Under the pieces are notes generated by a model. The model saw only the letters and a program-made list of their open reading frames with translations, had not been told where the DNA came from and made no database searches. Made by a program: the position numbers and the translations under genes. Of a stretch of 64,000 nt of DNA, positions 50,726 through 58,888 are shown in pieces (positions within the stretch are counted from its first letter, which is position 1; the number at the start of each line of letters is the position of its first letter). The DNA comes from Streptomyces chrestomyceticus JCM 4735. Lineage in GTDB: Bacteria; Actinomycetota; Actinomycetes; Streptomycetales; Streptomycetaceae. The stretch spans positions 4,526,001 through 4,590,000 of the forward strand of contig NZ_BHZC01000001.1 of assembly GCF_003865135.1 (NCBI RefSeq). Direction: 5' to 3'.

Positions 50726-51722
50726 CTGTTGGGTCTCTGCACAGCAGGGCTCTTCCAGTAGTTTGAGCACTGCCCGATGGCACGAGGTCGAGCGGTAGCG
50801 CTCATGACCGGCTCAGCCCCGTCGCGGCAGCAGCCAGCTCCCCCGCAACCACAGTTAGGGGTTCCGGTCCGCTCACGCTGCCGCATCCGTGACGGTGGCG
50901 GTACGGCGCCCAGCTCCCGCCGGCCGTTGTGCCCGGAGTGCCCAGCGCCCCCAATCCCACCTCTCCCGTAGCCTGCCTGCCTCGACAGGACTACGACCTA
51001 TGGGGCGGTCGGCAGCGCGCCCGTCACGTAAACCGCTCACCGCTTCCGCCTCCACCTTCATCACCCCTCATCTGCACCCTTCCCGCCTCCCGGGGGCTCC
51101 CCGCCGGGTCTGCCCTCTTGGGCCGCGGGCTCTGGTGCTGCCGCTCGGCTCGCCCCAGTGGCGGGCGCCTACGGCCTGGTCATGCGGAGCGGGCGTCGCG
51201 GGTGATGGCCTTGGCTGGCGGGGTGTTTGCTCGTTCCGGCGCTGCTCTTGGGCGGGGCAAAGCGTGTACGAAGCACCCCGTGGCAGCTTCAGGTGGCGCG
51301 GGGCCGGGGGCCGGGCGGAGCGGGCCGGAGGCAGGAGCGGCGCCCGAGTCCCCGAGCTCCGCGCCGGCCCGCATTGCGGGCCGGTGGGGTGTGCTTCGTA
51401 GCGGCGGCTGCCAAAGCCGTTGACCCGCGCGCCGGATGCCGAAGGCAAGAGCACCCACAAGGCCAACGCCGTCGTCCGCGGCGCCGGTTCCGGCGACGGC
51501 CGGGCCGCTGGGTACTTGGCCGACGGGAACGAACCCGTTTGCGCGCTCTCACCAGCTCCCCACGGACTTCCATCAGGGCTTCGCGTCCGTGCGCGAGCGG
51601 CGTCAGGGCGGCCCCGGCCGGGAATGGCGATCCTGCTGTGGGAGTTCCTGGAGTGCTCTCCCCCTTCCCCCACCCCACCCCGCCCGCAGGGCGGGGCTTG
51701 AACCAGTAGAGAAAGTTGTAAC
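50726..51722. other. 1-kb noncoding region of the AICE
   Basis: No frame on either strand shows family resemblance or a good start site. The region is GC-rich with strong local structure, notably 51267-51400. In pSAM2-like elements cis-acting transfer (clt) and replication sites lie in noncoding DNA, so this is the best place to look for them. Confidence 0.55.
51267..51400. repeat. nested inverted repeats in noncoding region
   Basis: TACGAAGCAC (51267-51276) is exactly inverted at 51391-51400. Inside, next to the right arm, CCGGCCCGC (51364-51372) and GCGGGCCGG (51376-51384) form a perfect hairpin with a 3-base loop. The combination resembles a replication or transfer origin structure. Confidence 0.5.
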
Positions 51723-52112
51723 TCAGGCTGGCGGGAGGGGCTTGAAGTCCTCCGTGCAGGCGGGGAGTACGGTGCCCTGCCGGTGGGCGAGGGGGAGGAA
51801 GGTCACGGGGCGGATTGTCCAGGTGATGCGGGTGTTGGTGTGGGTGATGGTCACCGTGTAGGGCTGTCGGCGGAGCAGGGCGGCCCTGGCCTTCAGCCGT
51901 CCCTCGCAGAGCCACGTCCAGGCTTCCTGTGAGGCGTCCGGGGAGAGGGCCGGCGTGATGGTGCGCAGGGCTACGGCTACCCACCGGTCGGCCTGGTGGG
52001 CCGAGTAGGCGTCGAAGGATGCGTGCAGGGCCGGCCTCTCGGTCGGGTTCGCGAGGTCTTGCGTCCAGCATTCGCACCAGTAGCCGCGGCGGGGCTTGTC
52101 GGTCTTCAGCAT
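51723..52112 (-). CDS. small AICE protein, unknown function
   Basis: Protein of 129 aa with an N-terminal RGYWCECWTQDLANPTERPA segment, a helix (AYSAHQADRWVAVALRTI) and a basic region. No known domain. The ATG at 52112 follows AGGAG at 7 bp and overlaps the stop of the RsbW-like gene by 7 bp, supporting a coupled pair. Confidence 0.65.
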   Translation of the reverse strand: MLKTDKPRRGYWCECWTQDLANPTERPALHASFDAYSAHQADRWVAVALRTITPALSPDASQEAWTWLCEGRLKARAALLRRQPYTVTITHTNTRITWTIRPVTFLPLAHRQGTVLPACTEDFKPLPPA

Positions 52113-52534
52113 GGGTGGGCTCCTGGTCGGCTGCTGGTGAAGAGTTCTGCGGTGACGGTGTGGGCGCCCTGACTGCTGTGGACCACCACTCGGTGGGCGA
52201 TCGCGTTGACCATGCCGAGTCCGCGGCCGTGATCGGCCTCCTCGTCCTGGTCCTCGACCTTCGGGTGCGTGCCTGCGCCGCCGTCGTCGGTGACCGACAG
52301 GGCGATGACCTGCGGGGTGACCGCGAGGGACAGGTGGAAGCTGCCGGAGTCCCGCCCGCTGGCGGTGTGCAGGATCGCGTTCGAGCTCAGCTCGCTCACG
52401 ATCAGCTCGGCGTCCTCGGCCAGCGGGGAATCGCGCAGTATGTCGCGGGTCCATCGGCGGGCCCGGCTCACCTCTTCCGGGGAACCTGGGCAACTGAGCC
52501 CCCAGACCTGGACTCTACTCGTATACTCGTGCAT
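52106..52534 (-). CDS. RsbW-like (GHKL) ATP-binding protein
   Basis: Protein of 142 aa of the anti-sigma-factor kinase-like type abundant in Streptomyces. The GHKL N-box is ELIVSELSSNAILHTASG, G1 is VIALSVTDDGGAG, and G2 is DHGRGLGMVNAIAHRVVV. The start at 52534 (MHEYTSRVQVWG) has AAGGA at 7 bp. It lies between a NUDIX gene and a small gene, all on the minus strand, and has ACTCGT repeats at its promoter side. A role in controlling element gene expression or host sigma factors is possible but unproven. Confidence 0.88.
   Translation of the reverse strand: MHEYTSRVQVWGLSCPGSPEEVSRARRWTRDILRDSPLAEDAELIVSELSSNAILHTASGRDSGSFHLSLAVTPQVIALSVTDDGGAGTHPKVEDQDEEADHGRGLGMVNAIAHRVVVHSSQGAHTVTAELFTSSRPGAHPC
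52517..52530. promoter_or_regulatory. ACTCGTAT-ACTCGT half-site pair
   Basis: Two direct ACTCGT half-sites lie immediately upstream of the RsbW-like start. They match the left half of the ACTCGTCTAGACGAGT motif found at four other positions of the element. Confidence 0.55.
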
Positions 52535-52580
52535 ACAAGTTCCTTCGTGCTGGTAGGCCGCCATGTGCAGCGGGTTCGGG

Positions 52581-53012
52581 CTAGACGAGTTTCACGCCGT
52601 CGTGGGCGCGGACGGCCGGCGGGCTCATGGCGTCGAGCGCGTCCAGGACGCGGATCGCGTACGCCTCGTCGGCGAGTTCGGTGACTTCTTCGCGGGTGGC
52701 CCACCGCAGCGCGCGGGTTTCGTCCCCGGTGGTGGGGGTGCCGTCGGCGGCCCGGCAGCGGAAGACCAGAGAAACGATCAGGCCCGTCATGTTCTTGTAG
52801 ACACCGGTCAAGGTCGCCGGAAGCTCGATCTTGATGCCGGTTTCTTCGAGCACCTCGCGCTGAAGGGCTTCCGGGATGGTTTCCTCGCGTTCGAGGACTC
52901 CGCCCGGCGGTTCCCAGTGGCCGTTGTCGCGCCGCTTGATCAGGAGAGCCCGGCCCTGGTCGTCAACGATGACTCCGGCGACGCTCACGGAGTGCGGACG
53001 GTCGGTGCTCAC
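52581..53012 (-). CDS. NUDIX hydrolase
   Basis: NUDIX-fold pyrophosphohydrolase of 143 aa. The NUDIX box is complete: GGVLEREETIPEALQREVLE followed by ETGI. The N-terminal strand (SVSVAGVIVDDQGRALLIKR) and C-terminal WATREEVTELADEA fit. NUDIX genes are regular members of pSAM2-like elements, where they are thought to act on a signalling nucleotide that affects excision and transfer. GTG 53012 has GAGGAAC upstream; the frame is open to 53069. Confidence 0.9.
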   Translation of the reverse strand: MSTDRPHSVSVAGVIVDDQGRALLIKRRDNGHWEPPGGVLEREETIPEALQREVLEETGIKIELPATLTGVYKNMTGLIVSLVFRCRAADGTPTTGDETRALRWATREEVTELADEAYAIRVLDALDAMSPPAVRAHDGVKLV

Positions 53013-53067
53013 GTTCCTCGGCCCCTTCGGATGGCTAGGCTCTCCACCGTAGCAATAGCACTCGCCC

Positions 53068-53083
53068 ACTCGTCTAGATACCT
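53068..53083. promoter_or_regulatory. operator motif copy (ACTCGTCTAG half)
   Basis: ACTCGTCTAG is present exactly, with a degenerate right half. It lies between the NUDIX gene (minus) and the GntR gene (plus), 16 bp before the GntR start, so it could serve autoregulation. Confidence 0.65.
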
Positions 53084-53098
53084 AAAGGAGTAGTCCAC

Positions 53099-53883
53099 GT
53101 GACGTCTCTTCCGAGCGTTCTTGGCGCTCTCGACCCCACGAGTGATCGTGCGGTCTTTCGACAGATCGCCGATCAGCTTCGCGAGGCCATCGATCGTGGC
53201 CGGTTCAGGGAGGGGAGAAGCTGCCCTCGGAAGCTGAGCTGGTGGAGCACTACGGGGTTTCCCGTATGACGGTGCGGAACTCCTTCTCGGTCCTCCAGGG
53301 GGAGGGCCTGGTCCATGCCGAGCACGGCAAGGGCGTGTTCGTCCGGCCGCGCCCGCCCGTCCGGCGCCTCGCCTCTGACCGGTTCGCCCGGCGTCACCGT
53401 GAGCAGGGCAAGTCGGCGTTCATCGTGGAGGCCGATGCCGTCGGCAGTCACCCGAAGGTGGACGGCCTGGAGGTCAAGGAGGAGAAGGCCAGTCAGGACA
53501 TCTCCGCCCGGCTCGGCTCCGTGCGGCGGGTGCTCGCCCGGCGGCGCCGCTACCTGCTTGACGGCCGGCCGGTTGAGTTCGCCACCTCGTATCTGCCGCT
53601 CGACATCGCCCGCGGCACTCAGATCGCCGAGCCCAACCCCGGCCCCGGCGGCATCTACGCCCGGCTTGAGGAGCTGGGCCACCATCTCGACCACTTCGAG
53701 GAGGAGATCCGCGCCCGGATGCCCTCACCCGCCGAGGTCAAGACGCTGCAACTGGCCTCCGGTGTCCCCGTGATCCACCTGATCCGCACGGCGTACGACA
53801 CGGAGAAGCGGGCCGTGGAGGTCTGCGACACGGTGATGGCGGCGGACGCGTACGTCCTCTCCTACCAGCTCCCGGCCACCTGA
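53099..53883 (+). pseudogene. KorSA-like GntR regulator with apparent -1 frameshift
   Basis: From GTG 53099 (AAAGGAG upstream) the frame encodes the start of a GntR domain (FRQIADQLREAIDRGRF). Near 53213, in a GGAGGGGAG run, the family sequence moves to another frame, where LPSEAELVEHYGVSRMTVRN, LQGEGLVHAEHGKGVFVR and the UTRA effector domain (ADAYVLSYQL at the end) continue to 53883. One missing G explains it. Joined length would be about 261 aa. In pSAM2 the equivalent KorSA represses the activator of transfer and replication. Without repair the element might be derepressed; a sequence error is also plausible. A GTG at 53242 could give a truncated protein lacking the first HTH helix. Confidence 0.82.
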
Positions 53884-53933
53884 CCGGCGGTGCGCGAGGC
53901 CATTTCTTCGGACTCGTACACCCCGTCACGCAT

Positions 53934-53949
53934 ACTCGTATAGACGAGT
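53934..53949. promoter_or_regulatory. operator motif copy
   Basis: ACTCGTATAGACGAGT is palindromic except for one position. It lies 106 bp upstream of the transfer operon start, beyond the end of the GntR gene. Confidence 0.75.
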
Positions 53950-54008
53950 GGGCAAGTTGTGTGGCAAGGTGGTCCACGCTCCCGGAAGAGCCGGGCGCGA
54001 AGACTGCA

Positions 54009-54024
54009 ACTTGTCTAGACGAGT
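54009..54024. promoter_or_regulatory. operator motif copy at transfer operon promoter
   Basis: ACTTGTCTAGACGAGT matches the 16-bp palindrome ACTCGTCTAGACGAGT at 15 positions. It ends 15 bp before the TTG start of the transfer operon and would overlap the promoter or leader. Confidence 0.78.
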
Positions 54025-54039
54025 AGATGGGAAGAAGCC

Positions 54040-54396
54040 TTGCGCACCATCCGTGTGGAGACCTCGGCCGCGACGATCCTGCTGACCGAAGCGCCCGAGC
54101 CCAAGGTCCGCGACCGCAAGACGGGCGAGATCGCCAAGGACACCAACAGCGGCGAAGCACTGATGACGATCGGCGTCGTCTACATCGAGGAAGGAGAGTC
54201 GTCCCTGATCAAGGTCACCGTGCCGGAGAGCGGTGCCTCCGAGGGCCTGGCGCTCGGCGCCCCGGTCTCCCTGCCCGGCCTGGTCGCCCGGCCGTGGGAG
54301 TCGGTGTTCAACGGCCAGCAGCGGCACGGCATCGCCTACCGGGCCGCCGCCGTCACTCCGGCCGCCTTCCCGGCCGCCATGGGGAACGCGGCCTGA
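54040..54396 (+). CDS. first gene of AICE transfer operon, unknown function
   Basis: Protein of 118 aa, small beta-rich fold by appearance (RTIRVETSAATILLTEAPEP, LMTIGVVYIEEGESSLIKVT, LGAPVSLPGLVARPWESVF). Homologues sit directly before the FtsK-like gene in many Streptomyces AICEs and plasmids. The TTG at 54040 has GGGAAG at 6 bp and follows two operator motif copies. Its stop overlaps the next ATG (TGATG). Confidence 0.78.
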   Translation: MRTIRVETSAATILLTEAPEPKVRDRKTGEIAKDTNSGEALMTIGVVYIEEGESSLIKVTVPESGASEGLALGAPVSLPGLVARPWESVFNGQQRHGIAYRAAAVTPAAFPAAMGNAA

Positions 54397-55772
54397 TGAC
54401 CGACCTGGCAACGCTTCTGGAGGTAGGTGGTCCCGTCGCTGCGCTCGGCGGTGGGGCCGCCTACACCCGGGCACGACACCCGGGGGTCTACTGGTCCACG
54501 GTCGGCCTGCCGGTCTCGACGGCCCGGCTGCTCGGCTCGTACAGCTCGGTCATGGAAGCGTGCGGCCTGACCGTGACTCCCTCCCGGCTGCGGGTCCTGG
54601 CGGTCAAGGCCACCACCCGCCGCGAGGTCCGGCCCGTACCTCCGCGTCGCGGCATCATCCGGCCGACCACGACGGGGTTACGGCTTCGACTTCGGCTCGC
54701 CCCCGGGCAGGAACCCGCCGACGTGGCGGCCTCCGCCGAACGCCTGCGCCATGCGTGGGGCGTGCACGCCGTGTACGTGACGCCCGTCAAACCCGGCGTG
54801 ATCGACCTGCGGCTGGTCGGGTTCGACGTGCTGCGGAAGGTCCGCATGCCGCGCAAGCTCCCGGCTGGGCTGCTGAAGGTCCCGGTGGCGCTGCGGGAGG
54901 ACGCCACGGCCTTCGTACGGGACTACCGCACCGTGCCGCACGGGCTCACCCTCGGGGCGACGTTGTCGGGCAAGTCCATGTACCTGCGCCACCTCATCGC
55001 CGGGCTGGCCCGGCAGCCCGTCGCCCTGGTCGGCATCGACTGCAAACGGGGCGTGGAACTGGCGCCGTTCGCGGCCCGGCTTTCGGCGCTGGCCACCGAT
55101 CCTGAGCAGGCTGCGGAACTGCTGCCGGTGCTCATCGAGGAGATGGAGGACCGGTACGACCTGATCAAGGCCCGGCAGGGCATCGCCCCGGACACACCGG
55201 ACGAGGAGATCACCTCCGACGTCTGGGGTCTGCCTGAGCATGAACGCCCGGTACCTGTCGTGCTGTTCGTGGACGAGGTGGCGGAACTCTTCCTCGTCGC
55301 CACGAAGAAGGACGAACAGCGCCGGGACGAGATGGTCACCCAGCTCATCCGCCTCGCCCAGCTTGGCCGGGCGGCCGGCATCTACCTGGAGGTCTGCGGA
55401 CAGCGCTTCGGCGCCGAACTGGGCAAGGGGGCGACCATGCTACGGGCCCAATTGACCGGCCGCGTCTGCCACCGCGTGAACGATGAAGCCTCCGCCAAGA
55501 TGGCGTTGGGCGACATCGCGCCCGAAGCGGTCGCCGCCGCCTGCGCCATCGCCCCCGAACAGCCCGGACTCGCCGTGATCGGCGACGCATCCGGCGGCTG
55601 GTCCCGCGTCCGTACGCCGTACCTGTCTCTCGCTAAGGCTGCCGAGACCTGCCACGACTCGGCTCACCTGGTCCCCGACCTGCCCGCGCTCCAGCCGTTC
55701 CGGCCAGCTGTGCCAGTACGGCCGGGCAAGTCCCTGGTCTCGGTCGTTCGGCCGCAACCAACAACTGGCTGA
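54396..55772 (+). CDS. TraB/TraSA-type FtsK-SpoIIIE DNA translocase
   Basis: Conjugative DNA pump of 458 aa that moves double-stranded element DNA between mycelia. An N-terminal region of about 180 aa without a clear membrane segment precedes Walker A GATLSGKSMYL (187-194) and Walker B VVLFVDEVAEL (Asp293), then the sensor region RAAGIYLEVCGQRFGAELG and a C-terminal tail. It is the second gene of the operon and is followed after 85 bp by the Spd-type genes. Confidence 0.92.
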   Translation: MTDLATLLEVGGPVAALGGGAAYTRARHPGVYWSTVGLPVSTARLLGSYSSVMEACGLTVTPSRLRVLAVKATTRREVRPVPPRRGIIRPTTTGLRLRLRLAPGQEPADVAASAERLRHAWGVHAVYVTPVKPGVIDLRLVGFDVLRKVRMPRKLPAGLLKVPVALREDATAFVRDYRTVPHGLTLGATLSGKSMYLRHLIAGLARQPVALVGIDCKRGVELAPFAARLSALATDPEQAAELLPVLIEEMEDRYDLIKARQGIAPDTPDEEITSDVWGLPEHERPVPVVLFVDEVAELFLVATKKDEQRRDEMVTQLIRLAQLGRAAGIYLEVCGQRFGAELGKGATMLRAQLTGRVCHRVNDEASAKMALGDIAPEAVAAACAIAPEQPGLAVIGDASGGWSRVRTPYLSLAKAAETCHDSAHLVPDLPALQPFRPAVPVRPGKSLVSVVRPQPTTG

Positions 55773-55857
55773 ACTCCACTTCCACACCCCGGTTGGCGCG
55801 AATACCTCGCGCCGTGTCCCTACCCCCGCCATGCCTGAATCCGGAAGGAGCCGCAAT

Positions 55858-56505
55858 ATGCGCGCCCTGTTGGCCCGCGTTGATGCGGTGCTCGTCCAGG
55901 CGGTCATCGCCGCTGCTCTGTCCTTCGCCCACCTGCACGACATCGCTTCGGCGGCCGGTCAGGACGGGTGGAAGGCATGGGCGTACCCCGTCTCCGTCGA
56001 CCTGCTGCTGGTGGCTGCCTGGCGGCGGCTGCGAACCAGCGACGAGAAAGCGGCCGGGTGGTGCTGGTTCGTGATCGCGCTGGGCGCCTCCCTGGGCGCC
56101 AACGTAGCCACCGCCGGACTGCTCGACCTGGACGACGTACCGGCCTGGCTGCGCATCATCGTCGCGGGCTGGCCCGCCGTCGCCTTCCTCGGCGGCACGC
56201 TCCTCGTTCACTCCGCAGCGGTTCCGGCAGAGGCGCCCGACGCAGTCGAGGACCAGGAGAAGCCCACGACCATCGGGGACCAGGAGGACGCGCCCGATCC
56301 GGCACCGGCACTCCCGCCGCCACCGATCCCCGAACCGACTCCCGCGCCCCCTGCGGTCTCCGTCCCGGCCGCCCTGGTCGAACACGCCCGCAAGGTCGCC
56401 ACCGAGCACCACACCCGCACCGGCACCGCCATCGACACCCCGACCCTGCGCGCCCGCCTCGGCGTATCCCTGCCGATCGCCGACGCCATCGCCGCTCAGC
56501 TCTGA
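55858..56505 (+). CDS. DUF2637 / SpdB2-type membrane protein
   Basis: Protein of 215 aa with about four hydrophobic segments in the first 135 residues (LVQAVIAAALSFAHLHDIA, YPVSVDLLLVAAW, WFVIALGASLGANVATAGL, RIIVAGWPAVAFLGGTLLV). A Pro/Glu-rich linker and a small helical C-terminal domain (HARKVATEHHTRTGTAIDTP, LGVSLPIADAI) follow. Such proteins act in intramycelial plasmid spread. ATG 55858 has GGAAGGAG at 7 bp. Confidence 0.9.
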   Translation: MRALLARVDAVLVQAVIAAALSFAHLHDIASAAGQDGWKAWAYPVSVDLLLVAAWRRLRTSDEKAAGWCWFVIALGASLGANVATAGLLDLDDVPAWLRIIVAGWPAVAFLGGTLLVHSAAVPAEAPDAVEDQEKPTTIGDQEDAPDPAPALPPPPIPEPTPAPPAVSVPAALVEHARKVATEHHTRTGTAIDTPTLRARLGVSLPIADAIAAQL

Positions 56506-56517
56506 GAGGAGATCCAC

Positions 56518-56709
56518 ATGAGCGCCAACCGCCGCTTCCGCTCGGTCACCCGCATCGGTCCCGTCCAGGTCGGCACGTCCTACGACGGTCGCGGCCGGGA
56601 GAAGCACACCGCCGCCTGCACGGCCCCGCGTTGCGGCTTCTCCGCCGACTACGACAGCCGCGCCGCCGCCGAGCTGGCCGCACGTACCCACCGCTGCCCC
56701 GTCCGCTGA
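56518..56709 (+). CDS. mobile element transfer protein, zinc-finger-like
   Basis: Protein of 63 aa. A beta-rich start (RFRSVTRIGPVQVGTSYDGR) leads to a Cys/His set (HTAACTAPRCGF, RTHRCPVR) able to hold one zinc ion. It matches the small protein regularly found in the spd region of AICEs. ATG 56518 has GAGGAG upstream, 12 bp after the previous stop. Confidence 0.88.
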   Translation: MSANRRFRSVTRIGPVQVGTSYDGRGREKHTAACTAPRCGFSADYDSRAAAELAARTHRCPVR

Positions 56710-56735
56710 TCCATGCGCCGAAAGGATTCCGCCCC

Positions 56736-56930
56736 GTGACCGTCAGCCTGCCGCTCGTCGTCGTCCTCGGCCTCTTCGCCTGGGGTGCGGTCAAGTACCT
56801 CGGCGTCCGCATCTGGATCGTCGTGGTGATCGCGCTCTTCGGGTTCTGGCTCTCGCACACCTTCATGGCGCCGGCCATCGAGAACGGCACGCGCTCCGGC
56901 GTGAACATCATCAACGGCTCACATGACTAG
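56736..56930 (+). CDS. Spd-type small membrane protein
   Basis: Protein of 64 aa with two hydrophobic segments (LPLVVVLGLFAWGAVKYLG and IWIVVVIALFGFWLSH) and a short polar end. GTG 56736 has AAAGGA upstream. Its position among spd genes suggests a role in spread of the element inside the mycelium. Confidence 0.78.
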   Translation: MTVSLPLVVVLGLFAWGAVKYLGVRIWIVVVIALFGFWLSHTFMAPAIENGTRSGVNIINGSHD

Positions 56931-56936
56931 ACGAGT
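56921..56936. promoter_or_regulatory. operator motif copy (CTAGACGAGT half)
   Basis: The right half CTAGACGAGT is exact; the left half is degenerate. It overlaps the end of the preceding gene and lies 20 bp before the GTG at 56956, so it may control an internal promoter for the SpdD-Rep-Xis-Int genes. Confidence 0.6.
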
Positions 56937-56955
56937 AGGTAAGGAGAGCTCTGCC

Positions 56956-57201
56956 GTGTTTCTGCCCAAGTACCCCGACAGTCCGACGCCGCCCACACAC
57001 ATCACCTCCACCGCGGCCGACTCGGCCCCCGCCCGGCGGCCCGTCCCTCAGATCTCCGTCAGCACCGGGGCCGTCGCGGCCGTCCTCCTCGGCGGCGTCG
57101 TGCTCACCGCGCTCCTGGCCGCCGTCGCCGTCTCGGCCGTGTCCGTGGCGGTCGCCGCTGTCGTCCTGCGCTCGCTGCTCCGCGATCACCACCGCCGCTG
57201 A
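56956..57201 (+). CDS. SpdD-like protein
   Basis: Protein of 81 aa: a Pro-rich polar start (LPKYPDSPTPPTHITSTAAD) followed by a long hydrophobic stretch (STGAVAAVLLGGVVLTALLA and VSVAVAAVVLRSLL) and a basic end, as in SpdD-type spread proteins. GTG 56956 has AAGGAGAG upstream; ATG 56923 is possible but lacks a site. Confidence 0.8.
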   Translation: MFLPKYPDSPTPPTHITSTAADSAPARRPVPQISVSTGAVAAVLLGGVVLTALLAAVAVSAVSVAVAAVVLRSLLRDHHRR

Positions 57202-57368
57202 CTGACCAGCAGTACACCGAACCCCCGGGCCGGCCTCGATACCGCCAAGCATCCGCCGCCCCGGGGGCCCTCCCCCTTCCAGCCGAAGCCAGAAGGAGAA
57301 AGGCCATCATCACCCCCGCCACCCAACCCCCGCTCACCGAACTCGGAGAACTGGCCGCCCTCGGCACC

Positions 57369-58685
57369 ATGCCCGCACTCCTGCGCCAGCTCTCCAGCCT
57401 CGGCGGCTGCACCCACCCGATCCGCCTCGACGGCCACCGCACCGAACACGCCCTGAACACCCACACCGGCGAGATCGGCAACGTCCTCCACCACCTCGAC
57501 TCCTCCACCCTCCCGGCCGGTCACCTCCTGGTCCGCTGCAACAACCGCCGTACGACCCGCTGCGCGGCCTGCTCCGAGGTGTACCGCCGGGACACCTTCC
57601 AACTGATCACCTCCGGCCTACGCGGGGGCAAAGGCGTCCCGGAACGCGTCGCCGCCCACCCGCGCGTCTTCGCCACCTTCACCGCGCCAGGCTTCGGCCC
57701 GGTCCACAACCGCCCTACCGGGCCCACTGGTTCGGCCCGCCGCTGCCGCTGCGGCGCCTTCCACGACCAGGACGACGCCGCCCTCGGCACCGCACTCGCC
57801 CCCGACACCTACGACTACGAAGCCGCCGTCCTCTGGAACGCTCACGCCGGTGCCCTCTGGCGGCGCTTCTCCATCTACCTGCGCCGGGAGGTGGCCAAAC
57901 GCGCCGGCCTCACGCAGCGCGCGTTCCGGCAGTACGCCCGGGTGTCCTTCGCCAAGGTCGCCGAGTACCAGAAGCGCGGCGCCGTCCACTTCCACGCGGT
58001 CATCCGCCTCGACGGCCCGACCGGCAGCGACACCCCGCCGCCCGCCTGGGCCACCGCCGAATTACTCGCCGACGCCATCCAGGCCGCCGCCACCGCCGCC
58101 CGCGTGGACGGCCCCGTGATCGACGGCCGGGCGCACGTCTTCACCTTCGGCCGCCAGCTCGACGTACGCACCATCCGCTCGGCCGACTTCGACGGCGGCC
58201 AGGAGCTGACCGAACGGGCCGTGGCCGCGTACATCGCCAAGTACGCCACCAAGGGCGCCGAGACCGCGACCGGAGCCCTCGACCGCCCGCTGAAGTTCCT
58301 CGCCGAACTCGCCCAGCTCGACATCAACGACCACGCCCGCCGCCTGGTCCGAACCGCCTGGACCCTCGGCGCCCGCAAGGAACTGGAAGGCCTTCGGCTC
58401 CGCGCCTGGGCCCACATGCTCGGCTTCCGCGGCCACTTCTCCACCAAGTCCCGCCGCTACTCCACCACCCTCGGCGCCCTCCGCAACGCCCGCGCCGAAT
58501 GGCGCCGTGCTCAGGCCGCAGCAGAGACCGGGACCGACCAGGACACCACCCTCGTCCTCGCCCACTGGGTCTACGCCGGTACCGGCCTCACCGACGCCGA
58601 AACCTGGCTCGCCGAATCCCTCGCCCGTGACACCGCCCGCGAACACCGCGCTGCGCTCGACGCTGAAGGAGACGACCGGTCATGA
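57369..58685 (+). CDS. HUH-type replication initiator (RepSA-like)
   Basis: Replication initiator of at least 438 aa for rolling-circle replication of the excised element. The N-terminus has a Cys-rich segment (VRCNNRRTTRCAACSEVYRR, RRCRCGAF). The HUH motif is HFHAVIR (His207, His209 from this ATG), and the catalytic tyrosine region is AAYIAKYATKGAE. Family sequence begins before this ATG (PLTELGELAALGT), back to an ATC codon at 57306 that sits 7 bp after GAAGGAG, but no ATG/GTG/TTG occurs there. The stop overlaps the xis ATG. Confidence 0.9.
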   Translation: MPALLRQLSSLGGCTHPIRLDGHRTEHALNTHTGEIGNVLHHLDSSTLPAGHLLVRCNNRRTTRCAACSEVYRRDTFQLITSGLRGGKGVPERVAAHPRVFATFTAPGFGPVHNRPTGPTGSARRCRCGAFHDQDDAALGTALAPDTYDYEAAVLWNAHAGALWRRFSIYLRREVAKRAGLTQRAFRQYARVSFAKVAEYQKRGAVHFHAVIRLDGPTGSDTPPPAWATAELLADAIQAAATAARVDGPVIDGRAHVFTFGRQLDVRTIRSADFDGGQELTERAVAAYIAKYATKGAETATGALDRPLKFLAELAQLDINDHARRLVRTAWTLGARKELEGLRLRAWAHMLGFRGHFSTKSRRYSTTLGALRNARAEWRRAQAAAETGTDQDTTLVLAHWVYAGTGLTDAETWLAESLARDTAREHRAALDAEGDDRS

Positions 58686-58888
58686 CCACCACCGTCATCG
58701 AGAGGAAGTGGCACACCACCGCCGAAGTGGCCGAAATGCTCGGCTTCGGACTGTCCAAGACCAAGATGCTCGTGCTCACCGGCGAGATCCGTTCGGTGAA
58801 GATCGGGCGTAACCGGCGAATCCTCCCGGCTTGGGTCGACGAGTACGTCAACCGCTGCGCTACTGCGGCCGAGGAGTGGTCCGCATGA
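58682..58888 (+). CDS. xis: excisionase (MerR-like HTH)
   Basis: Protein of 68 aa with a winged-helix fold typical of AICE excisionases: WHTTAEVAEMLGFGLSKTKM, then IRSVKIGRNRRILPAWVDEYV. It overlaps the rep stop (ATGA) and the int start (ATGA), so all three are translated as a unit. It would bend DNA at att and direct excision. Confidence 0.9.
   Translation: MTTTVIERKWHTTAEVAEMLGFGLSKTKMLVLTGEIRSVKIGRNRRILPAWVDEYVNRCATAAEEWSA

Noticed and set aside
50870..51701. Several overlapping plus-strand frames of 90-200 aa
   Set aside because: None has a good ribosome-binding site or protein-like composition, and the DNA is full of inverted repeats; treated as noncoding.
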